From Morella rubra (lineage: Eukaryota > Streptophyta > Magnoliopsida > Fagales > Myricaceae), in contig CM025855.1 in NCBI GenBank assembly GCA_003952965.2, positions 16,602,460 to 16,666,459 of the forward strand: a DNA stretch of 64,000 nt, given 5' to 3'. A program made the position numbers and the translations under genes. Below, in pieces: positions 34,126-44,572 of this stretch; position 1 is the stretch's first letter, and each line of letters opens with the position of its first letter. The notes below the pieces were generated by a model that was not told the origin of the DNA, searched no databases, and was given only the letters and a program-made list of their open reading frames with translations.

Positions 34126-35950
34126 TTATGTAACAACTTTACGACTAGATTGGCACCAGCGATCATAAGAAAATTGGAGATTCGGCCAATCTGAAGCAGC
34201 TATCGTAAAATCTTGCAGCCAATTTGTGAGAATAACTTCTTGATCCATTGCCGGTAAGCTGGAGAGCGCCTCATCTATTGCCCTTTCTACTTCGATCTTT
34301 TCAAACCTTGTCAAGACAGGATACGCCAGCCCGTTGCTTGCATGGCAAAATAATGGAAGCCAAAACAGTAACAACCTGAACTTCACTTGGATCGAAATTA
34401 CCATGTCTTCCGCAATGAGCTCTCGAAACAATATAGCTGCATAAGAGAAAAATAACTCTACAATAAATTTACGTGGAGATAAAAAATAAGTTTCTACGCA
34501 CTGGAAGGGAGAGATGAACAACCTGAGATCTTGACAATGGAGCCTTGGACCCTAACATTGGCACTAAGAGAGAGGGAAGCTAGACCAGAAGCAAAGCTCC
34601 ACTGAACCAAAGCTTCATCCACAGCTCCGAAATCCCTAAGCTTAGTAGTCATCCACAGCAGCTCCTGAGACAGCTTCTCTGCCATCACCTCCTCCTCACC
34701 GACTACCCCCAGTTGCCTCTTCTTCTGTAACTGAAACTTGCCGACATTCGCCACGGTAGACATTATGGCATTTACGCAAAAACCGAGTCCCTTCACGTAA
34801 GAGTTCAAGTACGAGCCCATCGGCAGCGCCCGGATGACCCGTGTGGTCCACGCGTTCGAGCCGCCAACCTCATCCTCCGCTTGCGAGCGTTCGAGAGCAC
34901 GGTAGAGAAGGCTTGACGTGCGCTCGAATGCGGAAGCCAGGGCGGTGCGGTTGATGTGGAGGAGAGCCACGTGGCCACATCTCGCATTCTCGTCCATAAT
35001 CCTGTCAGCCATCGCCATCGCGAATTGGTATTTCCCCGACGTGGCCGGGATCTCGTTGAGGAGAGCAAGGATCTACGCCAGTCGCCACAAAAGAACAAAG
35101 AGCATTAGAGGATCATCCAATGAGAACAGAACACGTGACAAGGTGCGCATCAGAACTGTATCGTTTTATGCCGAATGCGCTGCACTGGCAAAAGTTTGGA
35201 GCCGTACAGGTTCAGTAGGGTTCTGTGACATCTTTTACGTGGCGTGGCTAGTAGTGTAAAGTGGTGCATGTACAACACTTGTTTGCCAATGCATTAGAAG
35301 ACTGCCACCTAGTACTATCACCAGCTCTGTATTCTAATCATTATGCTTTCGTTATCGGATTTGATTATTTTGGATTTCTATAACTCTGATGGACCCACCA
35401 ATGAAAATAATTAAATAAACATAAACTAATGCTCTAAATAAATTATGATTTGTCTAGTCAATACGCTGATAATTGTCCTCTAGTTTGACCTCAACTTTTT
35501 CTCTCTAGCTTTGCAAAATTGTCAATTAGGGAGGCTTACCTGTGACAGTGCTCTGCCAAGGGCTTCAATGGACGGTCCATCAACTCCTTCCTGAACAACT
35601 AAGTCCAAGGAAGGAAATGAAGACATTAATGATGAGGAGGACGATGAAGATGACCCTGAAAAGTCTAATAATCCAGCAGGCGAGAAGCCTCCGAGGAGGT
35701 ATTGAGGAGAAGGGCCAATGGCGCAAGGGAAGTAATCCATCAAGAACCTGAGAACCCACACCGCCATCCAAGTCACCAGCATCACCACGAACCGCAAATG
35801 GTCCTTGGCCTTCCACCTCTCGGCCTGCTCGGTTTTCGCCACCAACACAAGCGTCTTGGCAGCCGCGTTCACCGTGGACATAAAAAAGGAGCTCAGGAGG
35901 GATGAAGGTCTGGTCTTGTAGCCATACGCTATGTCTAGTTCGGTTCCCAT
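34126..35950 (-). CDS. Conserved plant protein of unknown function (423 aa)
   Basis: Three exons join in frame with GT-AG sites: 35950-35540 (137 codons), 35072-34523 and 34436-34126, for 423 residues and a stop. Start: MGTELDIAYGYKTRP; the upstream in-frame ATG at 36067 is less likely. Features: an N-terminal helical block with WKAKDHLRFVVMLVTWMAVW and LMDYFPC (residues about 40-75), a Ser-rich linker (about 90-105), a helical middle (INRTALASAFERTSSLLYRALE) and a C-terminus with SSLPAMDQEVILTNWL and DWPNLQFSYDRWC. The C-terminal pattern resembles the helical tail of plant BTB/POZ-type proteins, but no BTB domain is present. Hydrophobic segments are not clearly membrane-spanning. I recognise the family as plant-specific but cannot name a function. 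No lesion is seen. Confidence 0.85.
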
Positions 35951-37103
35951 GGTTCTCCCTGGAGGAGGTCTTCTTTCTCCGCGAGATGGTACGGTGGAGG
36001 AAAGCATAAATTGTTGTGAGTTTATATAGGGAGTCATTGCCAAGTGTTTGAGTTCTTCCATGGACATGTAGAAACGTGGAGGAGTATAATGGTATATGTG
36101 GGGGGCACTGGTTTTTTCTCTCTTTTGCTTTTAATAGATAAAAGAAGGAAACATTTGCTTGGTTTTCCAAGGTCGGTTTCCCAAACTGTCAAAACTTTTG
36201 ACAGTTTTTTTTTCTTTTGCAAAATTTTGACAGTTTTTTATTTACCTTCTTTCTCTCTTCTTTTGTCAGTATCGGACCGCAACGTTGTTTTTGTTTTTAT
36301 TTACACTGCTACTGAAGTCCAAGGTTAAAAACACTTGACCATCATTTTTCCTTTTTCCCTGTTTTCTTCTTTTCCTTTGAAAAAGCTGCCGTTTCTGTTT
36401 ACCTCGCTATCGTTGCGGCTGAATCTCTCGACACGCGTCTGCGCACATGCTGCAGACTCTCTTGAGAGATGAGAGGATGAATGTTGGGATAAAACAGAGC
36501 AAAACAACTAACATCACTTTTTGCATACTAAAATTTTAACCTTAAAATCTTATGTCATTACAATTATTTTTTTTTTCTCTTTATTTTTTATAAACTTTTT
36601 CATTTTACCTTTTTACTAACTCTTAAAATTTTACTAAAATTTTGTTTCTAAACATCATATAAAACTCAAAATAAAAATAAATAATATAGAAGAAGGAGAT
36701 TAGGCATAGTGAGGGAGAAAAAAATAGGTATTAAAAAATAGGATGAAGTGGTGAGAATTAAAGGATAAATATCCTTGTCATCCAACTAATTAATTATAAT
36801 TACATGCATATATATAAAATCAATATAAGATATAATTTTGAACAGATCGATCAGATATATAGGTTTTTTTGTCTATAAAAAATTAGCAGACTAATAAGAC
36901 ATTCCGACCCTTCGTTTTTCGCTAGTTAGTTAAATTTTGATGGATAAATGAACTTATTTATTTGAAAAATATACTATAAGAATTAACCAATCTGTTTAAT
37001 ATTATACTCAATAACTAATTTGTTAAAAATCAATATAATAGAGATTGTAGGCCTATTAATTATATGACCTAACTTGGTGTTTTACATGTTTAGACGCACC
37101 ATA
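35951..37103. other. Upstream region of the unknown gene and AT-rich spacer
   Basis: The first few hundred bases are the presumed promoter and 5' UTR of the minus-strand gene. A near-perfect palindrome (36183-36207: aaactgtcaaaa, one spacer base, ttttgacagttt) is followed by a third ttttgacagttt copy at about 36225. The half-site contains TTGAC, the core of a W-box, but no function is shown. From 36540 on the DNA is AT-rich and featureless. Confidence 0.5.
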
Positions 37104-37860
37104 TAGGGGTGGTTAACGATAGTGTAGGTGATGGTTTGGTGAAAATCGTCACCGTCACTGCCATTGACGAAATCACATAATTGACACCGCCACGCACTGC
37201 TAAGGCACAATAACCGTCCTTGCCGGTGATGGTATTAACGGTAACGATTATACGGTAACCGCTTAAACCGTATAACTGCTAGGCAAAAAAAAAAAAGGCT
37301 TTTTTTTGGGCTTTTCATTTTTTTTTTTTTTTTCTTTTTGGGCTGGAGTTTTTTTGAACCATTAAGGATGCCCAATATATATAATCATATAATCAAAATA
37401 TCATAACTTGTTTAAATTTTCAACATAATATCATAATCAATAAATTATATCAAATGGACAAATATCATAACCTATTCAAACATAATATCATAATCATTAA
37501 TAATCATAACAAATATAATAAGCTGTCTAAAAGTCCACATAATATCATATTCAAATATAATGACTAAAGTCCAATAAAAGTGTTAAACAATGTGACATAA
37601 ACCAACTAACATATTCCAATAAAAGCCCAACAAAAGTATGTCATATAATCAATAATCATCTCAAGTCTCAACTAGGGGATGTTAACAGTAGTGTAGGTGA
37701 CGGTTTGGCGAAATCGTCACCGCAAATTGACAGAATCACATATTTGACACCGCCACCGCACCATTAAGGTACAATAACCGCTCTTACCGGTTACGGTACC
37801 GGTAGCGGCGGCGGTTTTAGCGGTTAAAACCGCCACCGCCGGTGAAAATGAGCACCCCTA
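37104..37860. mobile_element. Non-autonomous hAT element, 757 bp
   Basis: The ends are inverted repeats: TAGGGGTGGTTAAC on the left, and TAGGGGTGCTCATT in reverse complement on the right. Flanking octamers are gcaccata (37096-37103) and gtaccata (37861-37868), a target duplication with one mismatch. The two subterminal blocks of about 170 bp are direct repeats of each other (gtgtaggtgacggtttgg ... gacaccgccac ... acaataaccg), rich in CCGCC/GGCGG. The middle 380 bp are AT-rich repeats of 'aatatcataat'. No transposase is present. Confidence 0.85.
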
Positions 37861-37868
37861 GTACCATA

Positions 37869-38938
37869 TTGGTATTGAATACAAAGTGTCTAAATACTCT
37901 TGTGCGTTTGTTGTTATGCTCTCAACTTGATCAATGTGCTTTTCAACTAAGTCAAGTTTATCTAGACCCAATGCACAAAGGTCAGATGCAACACATTTCC
38001 TTCGTTACTTAAAATAAAAAGTGTGTTAAAAAATTTTGCTGCAAAAATCTTTCCCTAGTGAGAAACTATCGATAAGAAGCTTCGCTTATTCCAAGCTGGC
38101 CGTAGAGATTACTTAGCCGACTAAGCAAGACAATCTTCACCATTTATTAGGGGTTAGTAACAATTTATTATTTTCAAAATTAAATTAAAAAGGGGAGGTT
38201 TAAATTATTTGGATAAATGAGTTGGAAAAGAAAACATTGAGAGTTGAGGGCGGTGTCCAGATATTTTCTGTGTGCTTTCAGTGTATAACACATAAGTGGT
38301 TGATAATGTGCAGAGTCAGAGGGAGATAAAAAAAAAAATATGATCACGTAAAACTATTTTCTTAAAAAATAAAAAAAAAAATTTAAAATAAGTCCTTGAT
38401 TTTGCTTCAAAATGAATTACTCCTTGATCTCCTTGCAAAAAAATTAAGTTTAAAATCATCGACTAGTTTTTGAGATTTAGAATTTTTCAAGTTTATACGG
38501 AATATTTTATTTTTCCGTTTTCTCTGAAGTGTGATTTATTTTTCATGTTAGTCTACCTGTCATTCATTTCTAGACGAAATCTACTAATATGACCAACCAT
38601 AACCACATCACACCCAATAAACACATAAAACATATCTTTTAATCTGACATACACGCCACTGTCAATAATATCTTTATAGCCCTGTTCGCTTGAATCTATC
38701 ATCCAATTTTGTGGGCTTGCGGTACCTCACAAGTGTCTTCGTTACCCTTAAATGGTGCTCCTACTTTTTTTTTCCTAAATTAAATGGTGCTTCTACTCTT
38801 TTTATTTTAATTTGTCTTCTCTTCTCGCGTCTGGCTTGCTTAGCGGGGATGCCGTCTACTGTTGTCTTTAAACTGACACAAGCAGCGCAGAGAGACCGGT
38901 GCTTCTTGTCTTGTGTGCGTCACGCCCTTAGAAGGAAT
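37869..38938. other. AT-rich spacer
   Basis: I see no gene here. Scattered poly-A and poly-T runs are present and no inverted or direct repeat stands out. Confidence 0.45.
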
Positions 38939-39140
38939 CTTCATTGTAGAAAAGTGAGGCACGTATGAAAAAAAATAATTCCGACGTCTTTTCAAATTTG
39001 AAATCGTACGAAGGAGGCGTTTGCAAAATTTGTGGGAAGCTTCATTGTAGAAAAGTGAGGCACGTATGAAAAAAAATAATTCCGACGTCTTTTCAAATTT
39101 GAAATCACGAAGGAGGCGTTTGCACAATTTGTGAAAATTT
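38939..39140. repeat. 101-bp tandem duplication
   Basis: Two adjacent copies (38939-39039 and 39040-39138) begin cttcattgtagaaaagtgag and share the segment aattccgacgtcttttcaaa. They differ mainly by a 3-4 base indel and single changes near the end. High identity suggests recent duplication. They lie about 540 bp upstream of the PPR start codon. Confidence 0.9.
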
Positions 39141-39678
39141 TAGAATGGTTAAAAATTTTTAAGATAAAAACATGAATTTTATCCCAAAATTTTAATTTTT
39201 TAAGTTTTCACACTAATTAAAGGGCCCACCAAAAATAAAAAAAAAATTTCAAAATTAAGTTTGTCTATTTCTTTATTTTTAATCAGATTTTTTTTACGAT
39301 TTATCGCCCGGACTCGATGATCTACCAGCATAGAATATTCAATTTTATTCGTTCCCCCACCCGCTCCAAAAAAAAAAAAAAAAAAAAAGGCTTTCAATGT
39401 TATACGTGTGACCTATAGGTAACCCATATTCTTATTGAAAATTGTGGGCTAGAGTCATGAAAAGATTGCAAGTTATTTTCTTGATTGAAGCCCAAGCAAT
39501 TTAGTTCGTTGACTGGCCCAGGTTATCGACAGCCCAAGGCTTTTGAAGTGTGTCTTAATTCTAATGTCTGTTGTAGCTTTCCCCTTCGTCCATGCTGTTC
39601 CCTCCATCCAGTACTCGAAGCCTTTTTGTGTTCGACCAGCAGATTTACCTCTACTCTCGTAGCGTTCACTCGAAGTAA
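39141..39678 (+). other. Presumed promoter and 5' UTR of the PPR gene
   Basis: This is AT-rich sequence with a pure A-run at 39368-39388 and a pyrimidine-rich stretch just before the gene. An in-frame TAA (39676-39678) sits directly before the ATG. Confidence 0.45.
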
Positions 39679-41307
39679 ATGTTGACTGCTTCGTTGCCTT
39701 GTAGAAATGCCGATGCAAACCAACATCTTTTAACCATTCTTGATCAATGCAAATCTTTGCTTGAGCTAAAGAAAATTCATGCTCTTATAACGACTCTTGG
39801 CCTCTCCCGAGATGATCCTTTTGTATCCAAACTTCTTTCTCTCACCGCACTTTCTGATTGGGGTGACGTCGACTATTCCTACCGGTTATTTTCACAACTT
39901 TCGAGTCCTAAAACTTTTTACTGGGACATTATCATAAGAGGATACTCAAACAGCAAGAACCCAAATCCTGCAATATCTGTCTTTCTTAAAATGTTGCGGG
40001 TTGGGGTCTCGCCGGATTATTTGACGTACCCTTTTCTGATGAAGGCGTCGTCTAAACTTTTAAAGAAGGAACTTGGGGTGGCGTTGCATTCCCATGTTGT
40101 GAAGACCGGTTTCCAGTCCGATAGGTTTATACAGAATTCTTTGATTCATATGTATGCTTCCTGCGGGGATATCCTGGACGCACGTAAAGTATTCGATGGA
40201 ATGTTGACGAGGAACTTAGTTTCATGGAACTCAATGTTGGATGGATATTCCAAGTGTGGGGATCTGAAATCCGCAAAGGAAGTGTTTGAATTGATGCCGG
40301 AGCGGGATGTTGTGTCATGGAGCTCTTTGATTGATGGCCATGTCAAGACTGGGGAATTCAGGGAGGCTATGGTGGAGTTCAATAAAATGAATGCGGCAGG
40401 GTCCAAGGCCAATGAGGTGACTATGGTGAGTGTTTTATGTGCTTGTGCCCACTTAGGTGCACTTGAGCAGGGGAGGATGATGCATCAGTATATAGTTGAT
40501 AATAGGCTACCTTTGACTTTAGTTTTGCAAACTTCTCTTGTGGACATGTACGCCAAATGCGGGGAAGTAAAGGAGGCTTTGGCTGTCTTTCGTGGGATTC
40601 CACTGAGTCGAACTGATGTGTTCATTTGGAATGCAATTATTGGAGCGCTTGCAACTCATGGATTGGCCAAAGAGTCACTTGAACTGTTCAGGGAAATGCA
40701 ACGTGTTGGGATCATCCCAGATGAGATAACATACTTGTGCTTGTTAACTGCCTGTGCTCATGGAGGATTAGTAAGGGAAGCTTGGCATTTCTTTGAGGGG
40801 CTCTGTAGACATGGCATGACACCTAAGAGTGAGCATTATGCTTGCATGGTAGATGTGCTGGCACGTGCTGGTCAGTTAGCAGAGGCATATCAATTAATAA
40901 GTCAGATGTCCATGGAGCCTACAGCTTCAATGTTAGGTGCCCTTCTCAGTGGGTGCATGTACCATGGAAAGCTAGATCTTGCTGAAATAGTGGGAAGGAA
41001 GCTGATAGAGTTGGAGCCAGATCATGATGGTAGATATATTGGCCTTTCAAATATTTATGCAGTTGAGAAGCGTTGGGATGATGCAAAAACGATTAGAGAA
41101 GCTATGGAGAGGAGAGGGGTGAAGAAATCTCCGGGGTTTAGTTTTGTGGAGATATTTGGAACATTTCATAGATTCGTAGCTCTTGATAAAACACATCCTG
41201 AATCGGAGCGAATTTATGTCATGCTGAAGTTGATTATAAGCCAAATCAGGCAGGAAACTGATTATGAGGATCAGGTATATTGTTTGTGCAATATAAACGA
41301 TTTCTGA
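39679..41307 (+). CDS. PPR protein, PLS class with E domain (At5g08305-like)
   Basis: This intronless gene encodes a 542-residue pentatricopeptide repeat protein. Members bind organellar RNA in a sequence-specific way and act in RNA editing or processing. The start is fixed by an in-frame TAA immediately before the ATG. Repeats run from about residue 75 to 440, with typical P, L and S motifs (LIHMYASCGDILDARKVFD, MLDGYSKCGDLKSAKEVFE, LVDMYAKCGEVKEALAVF, ITYLCLLTACAHGGLVREA). A C-terminal E/E+ region follows (LGALLSGCMYHGKLDLAE, GRYIGLSNIYA, GVKKSPGFSFVE, HRFVALDKTHPES). There is no DYW domain, so it would need a partner for editing catalysis. The order and many residues match Arabidopsis At5g08305 as I recall it. 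The N-terminus is not a clear transit peptide by eye. No lesion is present. Confidence 0.93.
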   Translation: MLTASLPCRNADANQHLLTILDQCKSLLELKKIHALITTLGLSRDDPFVSKLLSLTALSDWGDVDYSYRLFSQLSSPKTFYWDIIIRGYSNSKNPNPAISVFLKMLRVGVSPDYLTYPFLMKASSKLLKKELGVALHSHVVKTGFQSDRFIQNSLIHMYASCGDILDARKVFDGMLTRNLVSWNSMLDGYSKCGDLKSAKEVFELMPERDVVSWSSLIDGHVKTGEFREAMVEFNKMNAAGSKANEVTMVSVLCACAHLGALEQGRMMHQYIVDNRLPLTLVLQTSLVDMYAKCGEVKEALAVFRGIPLSRTDVFIWNAIIGALATHGLAKESLELFREMQRVGIIPDEITYLCLLTACAHGGLVREAWHFFEGLCRHGMTPKSEHYACMVDVLARAGQLAEAYQLISQMSMEPTASMLGALLSGCMYHGKLDLAEIVGRKLIELEPDHDGRYIGLSNIYAVEKRWDDAKTIREAMERRGVKKSPGFSFVEIFGTFHRFVALDKTHPESERIYVMLKLIISQIRQETDYEDQVYCLCNINDF

Positions 41308-41962
41308 GCATAGCAATTAAAATTATTTTATTAATTCATTAAAAGTTTTAAATGGGTCATTGAAAGGAAACCACCAACATTTTCAATGTAAATAAGACTT
41401 TGATATCTGAAATTTTGAGGGAGAGGTAGTAGAGAAGGCTAAATGAAGCATTCGCCCACCTGTTTGTTTGATTAGGTGTTTGTGTTGATTGATTGTTGTT
41501 CTGGTGGTGTACAATACGTATCTTGGTTTAGCCCTAATTTATTTCATAAGCAAGAGACTTTGAATTCAGCACGAAAGGTTAACCATAGTCTTTTGATTAG
41601 AGGTTACGCCTTGAATCCCTGTGACTGAAGTTTTTGCTCCCTGCATTTATGGTACACTGTACAAGTCGTCCTTCTCTAACTAAGTTCTTCGCCCGCGGTC
41701 CAAGCTGCTCGCCTCAATTGAATATTTGGCAACGCCTTACACGGTTCTGAAACTTCACCTCACGCGTTCTGGGCGTTGCAATCTTATTCGTCCGAACAAG
41801 TCCCGTGAAGAAAATAAAGCTACAACTCATGGAGAAGCAAGAGGCACGCAGAGACTCAAGAGCGAGAAGATAAAGATTCTACAATGAAGAAGAAAGAGAA
41901 AGGGTGAAATGCTGCGTGTAGTCAGTTGTAACCATATAATAGAATATTCTTTTTTGCTTTTC
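41308..41962. other. 3' flank of PPR gene
   Basis: This is AT-rich 3' UTR-like DNA up to about 41600, then mixed sequence. No gene is supported. It may include unrecognised sequence of the neighbouring copia element if its LTR is longer than I placed it. Confidence 0.35.
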
Positions 41963-42084
41963 TGTTATAACAGCTTATGAAGGCTGGTATTCCCACGCTC
42001 CATGATGGAGTAAAGTGTATATATGGGGCACCTGCCTTGTATTTCCTTTTAACGTAATATACAGATTTTTTCCAATTGCTCTCA
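41963..42084 (+). repeat. Putative short LTR of an Ale/Retrofit-type copia
   Basis: The segment starts TGTTATAACAGC and ends ATTGCTCTCA. It includes a TATA-like tgtatatatgg and lies 8 bp before a primer-binding site. Ale-type LTRs are short, which fits. No 3' LTR is found, so the left boundary rests on this alone. Confidence 0.45.
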
Positions 42085-42092
42085 ATTTAATA

Positions 42093-42105
42093 TGGTATTA
42101 GAGCT
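42093..42105 (+). other. Primer-binding site (initiator-Met tRNA type)
   Basis: The sequence tggtattagagct matches the plant copia primer-binding site TGGTATCAGAGC with one change. It sits 43 bp before the gag start. Confidence 0.8.
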
Positions 42106-42147
42106 CTATTAGCCGATAATTTCTTCTTACCAATTACTCATAGCTAA

Positions 42148-42707
42148 ATGTCAAGTTCCGATCCTCCTCCCACCGTTACTTCTCCCACCAACACTTCCTC
42201 AAAGGATGATCATCCCTCCAATCCTTATTTTCTCTACTTTGGTGAGAGTCCTAGTTATGTTCTAGTCTCGCAACTTCTTGTTTTTGGCAAAAATTGTCAC
42301 ACCTGGAGCCGATCCATGTTGATTGCCTTAGAGGCCAAAATTAAGCTCGGTTTTGTTGATGGGACTCTTCCCTGTCTGCCTTCCACCAATGCTTTGTTTG
42401 GTGCTTGGTGCCGCTCCAACAATATGGTATTTTCCTAGATTATCAATGATGTTTCTAAAGAAATAGCTGCCACTATTATTTATATTAGTGATGCTAAGGA
42501 AGTCTGGAGTGATCTTCGTGATCGTTTCTCCCAAGCTAATTGACCTCGCATTTTTCAACTGCAAAAACACATTGCTTCTTTCACTCAAGGATTTGACTCT
42601 GTCAGTGCCTACTTCACAATTCTTAAGAGATTGTGGGATGAGTTGCACAATTATCAACCTCTTCCTAGTTGTTCTTGTGGTTGCCGATGTGGTGCTTGAG
42701 ACTGGTT
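42148..42707 (+). pseudogene. Ale/Retrofit-type copia gag, truncated by CACTA end
   Basis: From ATG 42148 the reading frame matches the gag of Ale-type copia elements: NPYFLYFGESP, NCHTWSRSMLIALEAK, then KEIAATIIYISDAKEVW and RDRFSQAN. Two single-base stops (at about 42438 and 42541) break it; both fall where the family has Trp or Gly, so simple substitutions explain them. After CSCGCRCGA the sequence stops matching and a CACTA terminus begins at 42708. The protease, integrase and reverse transcriptase are absent from the following DNA. Confidence 0.82.
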
Positions 42708-42900
42708 CACTACAACAAATTTTACTTTTTGGGCCGTAAATTAAAATAGTCTTGGAAATTTTTTTTTGTGATGATTTTTTTTTTCTTTTTGGGATGGAAA
42801 TAAGTCGATTATTTGGGACGAAATTGTGTGCCGTCCCAAAAAAGAGGCTTTTTTTAGGGACAAATTTGTTTGTCCCTAAAACTTTGTTCAAACACACATC
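42708..42900 (+). mobile_element. CACTA (En/Spm) left terminus and subterminal repeats
   Basis: CACTACAACAAATTTTA at 42708 is a standard CACTA-type end. It is followed by subterminal sequence with inverted repeats built on gggacgaaat/cgtcccaaa and gggacaaattt/tgtccctaaa (42815-42885). The other end of the element is not found within the next 2 kb, so its length is not defined. Insertion is into the copia gag just described. Confidence 0.7.
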
Positions 42901-44570
42901 GATTGAGCCTCTGACTGAATCGTCCAGAATATATAAAGTGGTCGGTCAGTCCTCCAGACGCCCAACCATCAATATGAATTGCGCTTGGTTGGATGTACAC
43001 TTTGTGTGATGGAGCCCCGGGTCTATGTTGCAGATGAAGAGAGGTACAACATGCGCCAAAAGTCGGTCAGCGATCCCTGCAATACAGAGGACTGGATAAG
43101 AAAATGATCTTGCTCCATTGTCATAAAAAAGATCTCCTCAAGCCATAGTTAGCCTTAGTAGGCTCCACAGTAGGGTAGGTCCCAGCTGGCCTCTGCATAC
43201 CCAGGGACTAGAAGATGATATTAGGAGAAATTCTGACTGTAACTCCCACCATGACAACCTCCAGATCCTCCCCGTCGGTTTATAGATTGATTAACACTTC
43301 GTAGAACTCTTGGACAATTAGGAAGTACGGTTTTTCGAACCAAGAGAGCTGTCGCTCCCAACCTTGGTGGGTAAGGTCTTGAGGAATGCTACGGCCCTCA
43401 AATGAGTACTCCGAGAAAGTCTAGTGTCGCAATAGACCTCACCACCACCAACGCACAGTCAAATTTCTAAGCCCGCCACCGAAGTCATAGGCATGACCTC
43501 TGGAGCTTGTGAAGAAGAAGAAGCTTGGGAACGCTTGGCTATTTTTTCTTAATCCGTAAAAAAGAAAATAACATTAGAATGGACATAAATGGCATGAAAT
43601 GGATAATCGAAGCAAGAGTGAGACATGGACTCATAGCTCCAACACACTATACTAGGGTCATGAATCACGATGCCCGAAGGCTCATGATACTTAGGTCTAG
43701 AATCCACCTCCTGTGAGGGGATGTAGGTCTCAAGAATATCATCGAGGACACTTGGTCCCCTACTATATACTCTTCTGGCACCCTCCTTGGGATCATACTC
43801 CCACGATGGGTTCTTCTTAGTATACTCCCCTTACTGACCCCTTACTAAACTAGGCAAAGGGTTCTCCTTCAGATCCTCTTCTAGATCCTCCTCAGGATCC
43901 TCTTCTAAGCTAATACTCTGCCTCTTAACCGGGCTTGATCTCTAGTCACTTCTTTAATGACTTCGACTAGAGTTGTGTCTTCCTGTGAATTCGACCAATC
44001 AAAGAAATCGGTCAGATACAAGATGTGCTAAGGGATCACGACGTGCCTCCGTTTGGAGGGACCTGATTGGTCCTCCATATGAGGGGTGGGGGCCGCTAAG
44101 TCCCCACCAAATCCTCCTGCAACTGTGCTTGCTGAGGCGGTATCCACTCTAATGAAACCTCACTACCCATCTTGTGTGCAACGTGGGTGGTAGCAACACG
44201 ACTATCCGAAGGTGACATTGGGTCATGATACCGGGGAGCCATAGAAATAGACAGCGATACTCTTGGCGGTCATTCTCCTATGCGGGGGAGAGGGTGCGGA
44301 AGTCAAGGGCTGTGAGCATAAGGGTCGAAGACTCAATGACATTTGATAGCATAGTAAAAGTATTAGTTTTAATAACATAATCTAATCGGGTGCATTTATA
44401 TATATGATACACAACCACATAGTTCATATATATCCTTATCCAAGTATTCATTTGTATAGTAGAGAGTCGCAACCAAAGAAGGAAAGCAAAAGATCACTTA
44501 AGTTTTGTAAAAATACTATCACAAGGTAGAATAAAAACTAATATAGCAATGATTTTGGTTAATTCTAATC
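42901..44570. other. Unassigned, probably transposon-derived DNA
   Basis: Composition differs from the AT-rich spacers and the DNA has gene-like texture on the minus strand, but it is full of stops. A minus-strand start at about 44241 reads MAPRYHDPMSPSDSRVA and then breaks. It may be interior CACTA sequence, or the 3' non-coding and LTR part of the gypsy element whose pol follows. I cannot decide between these. Confidence 0.35.
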
Positions 44571-44572
44571 TT

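Noticed and set aside
35580-36170. 196-codon minus-strand frame overlapping exon 1 of the unknown gene
   Set aside because: It is the alternative frame of the real exon. The exon in the chosen frame joins two further exons in phase.
42148-42438. Gag frame as an intact host gene
   Set aside because: It follows a primer-binding site, matches copia gag, and has stops after codon 96 with homology continuing beyond.
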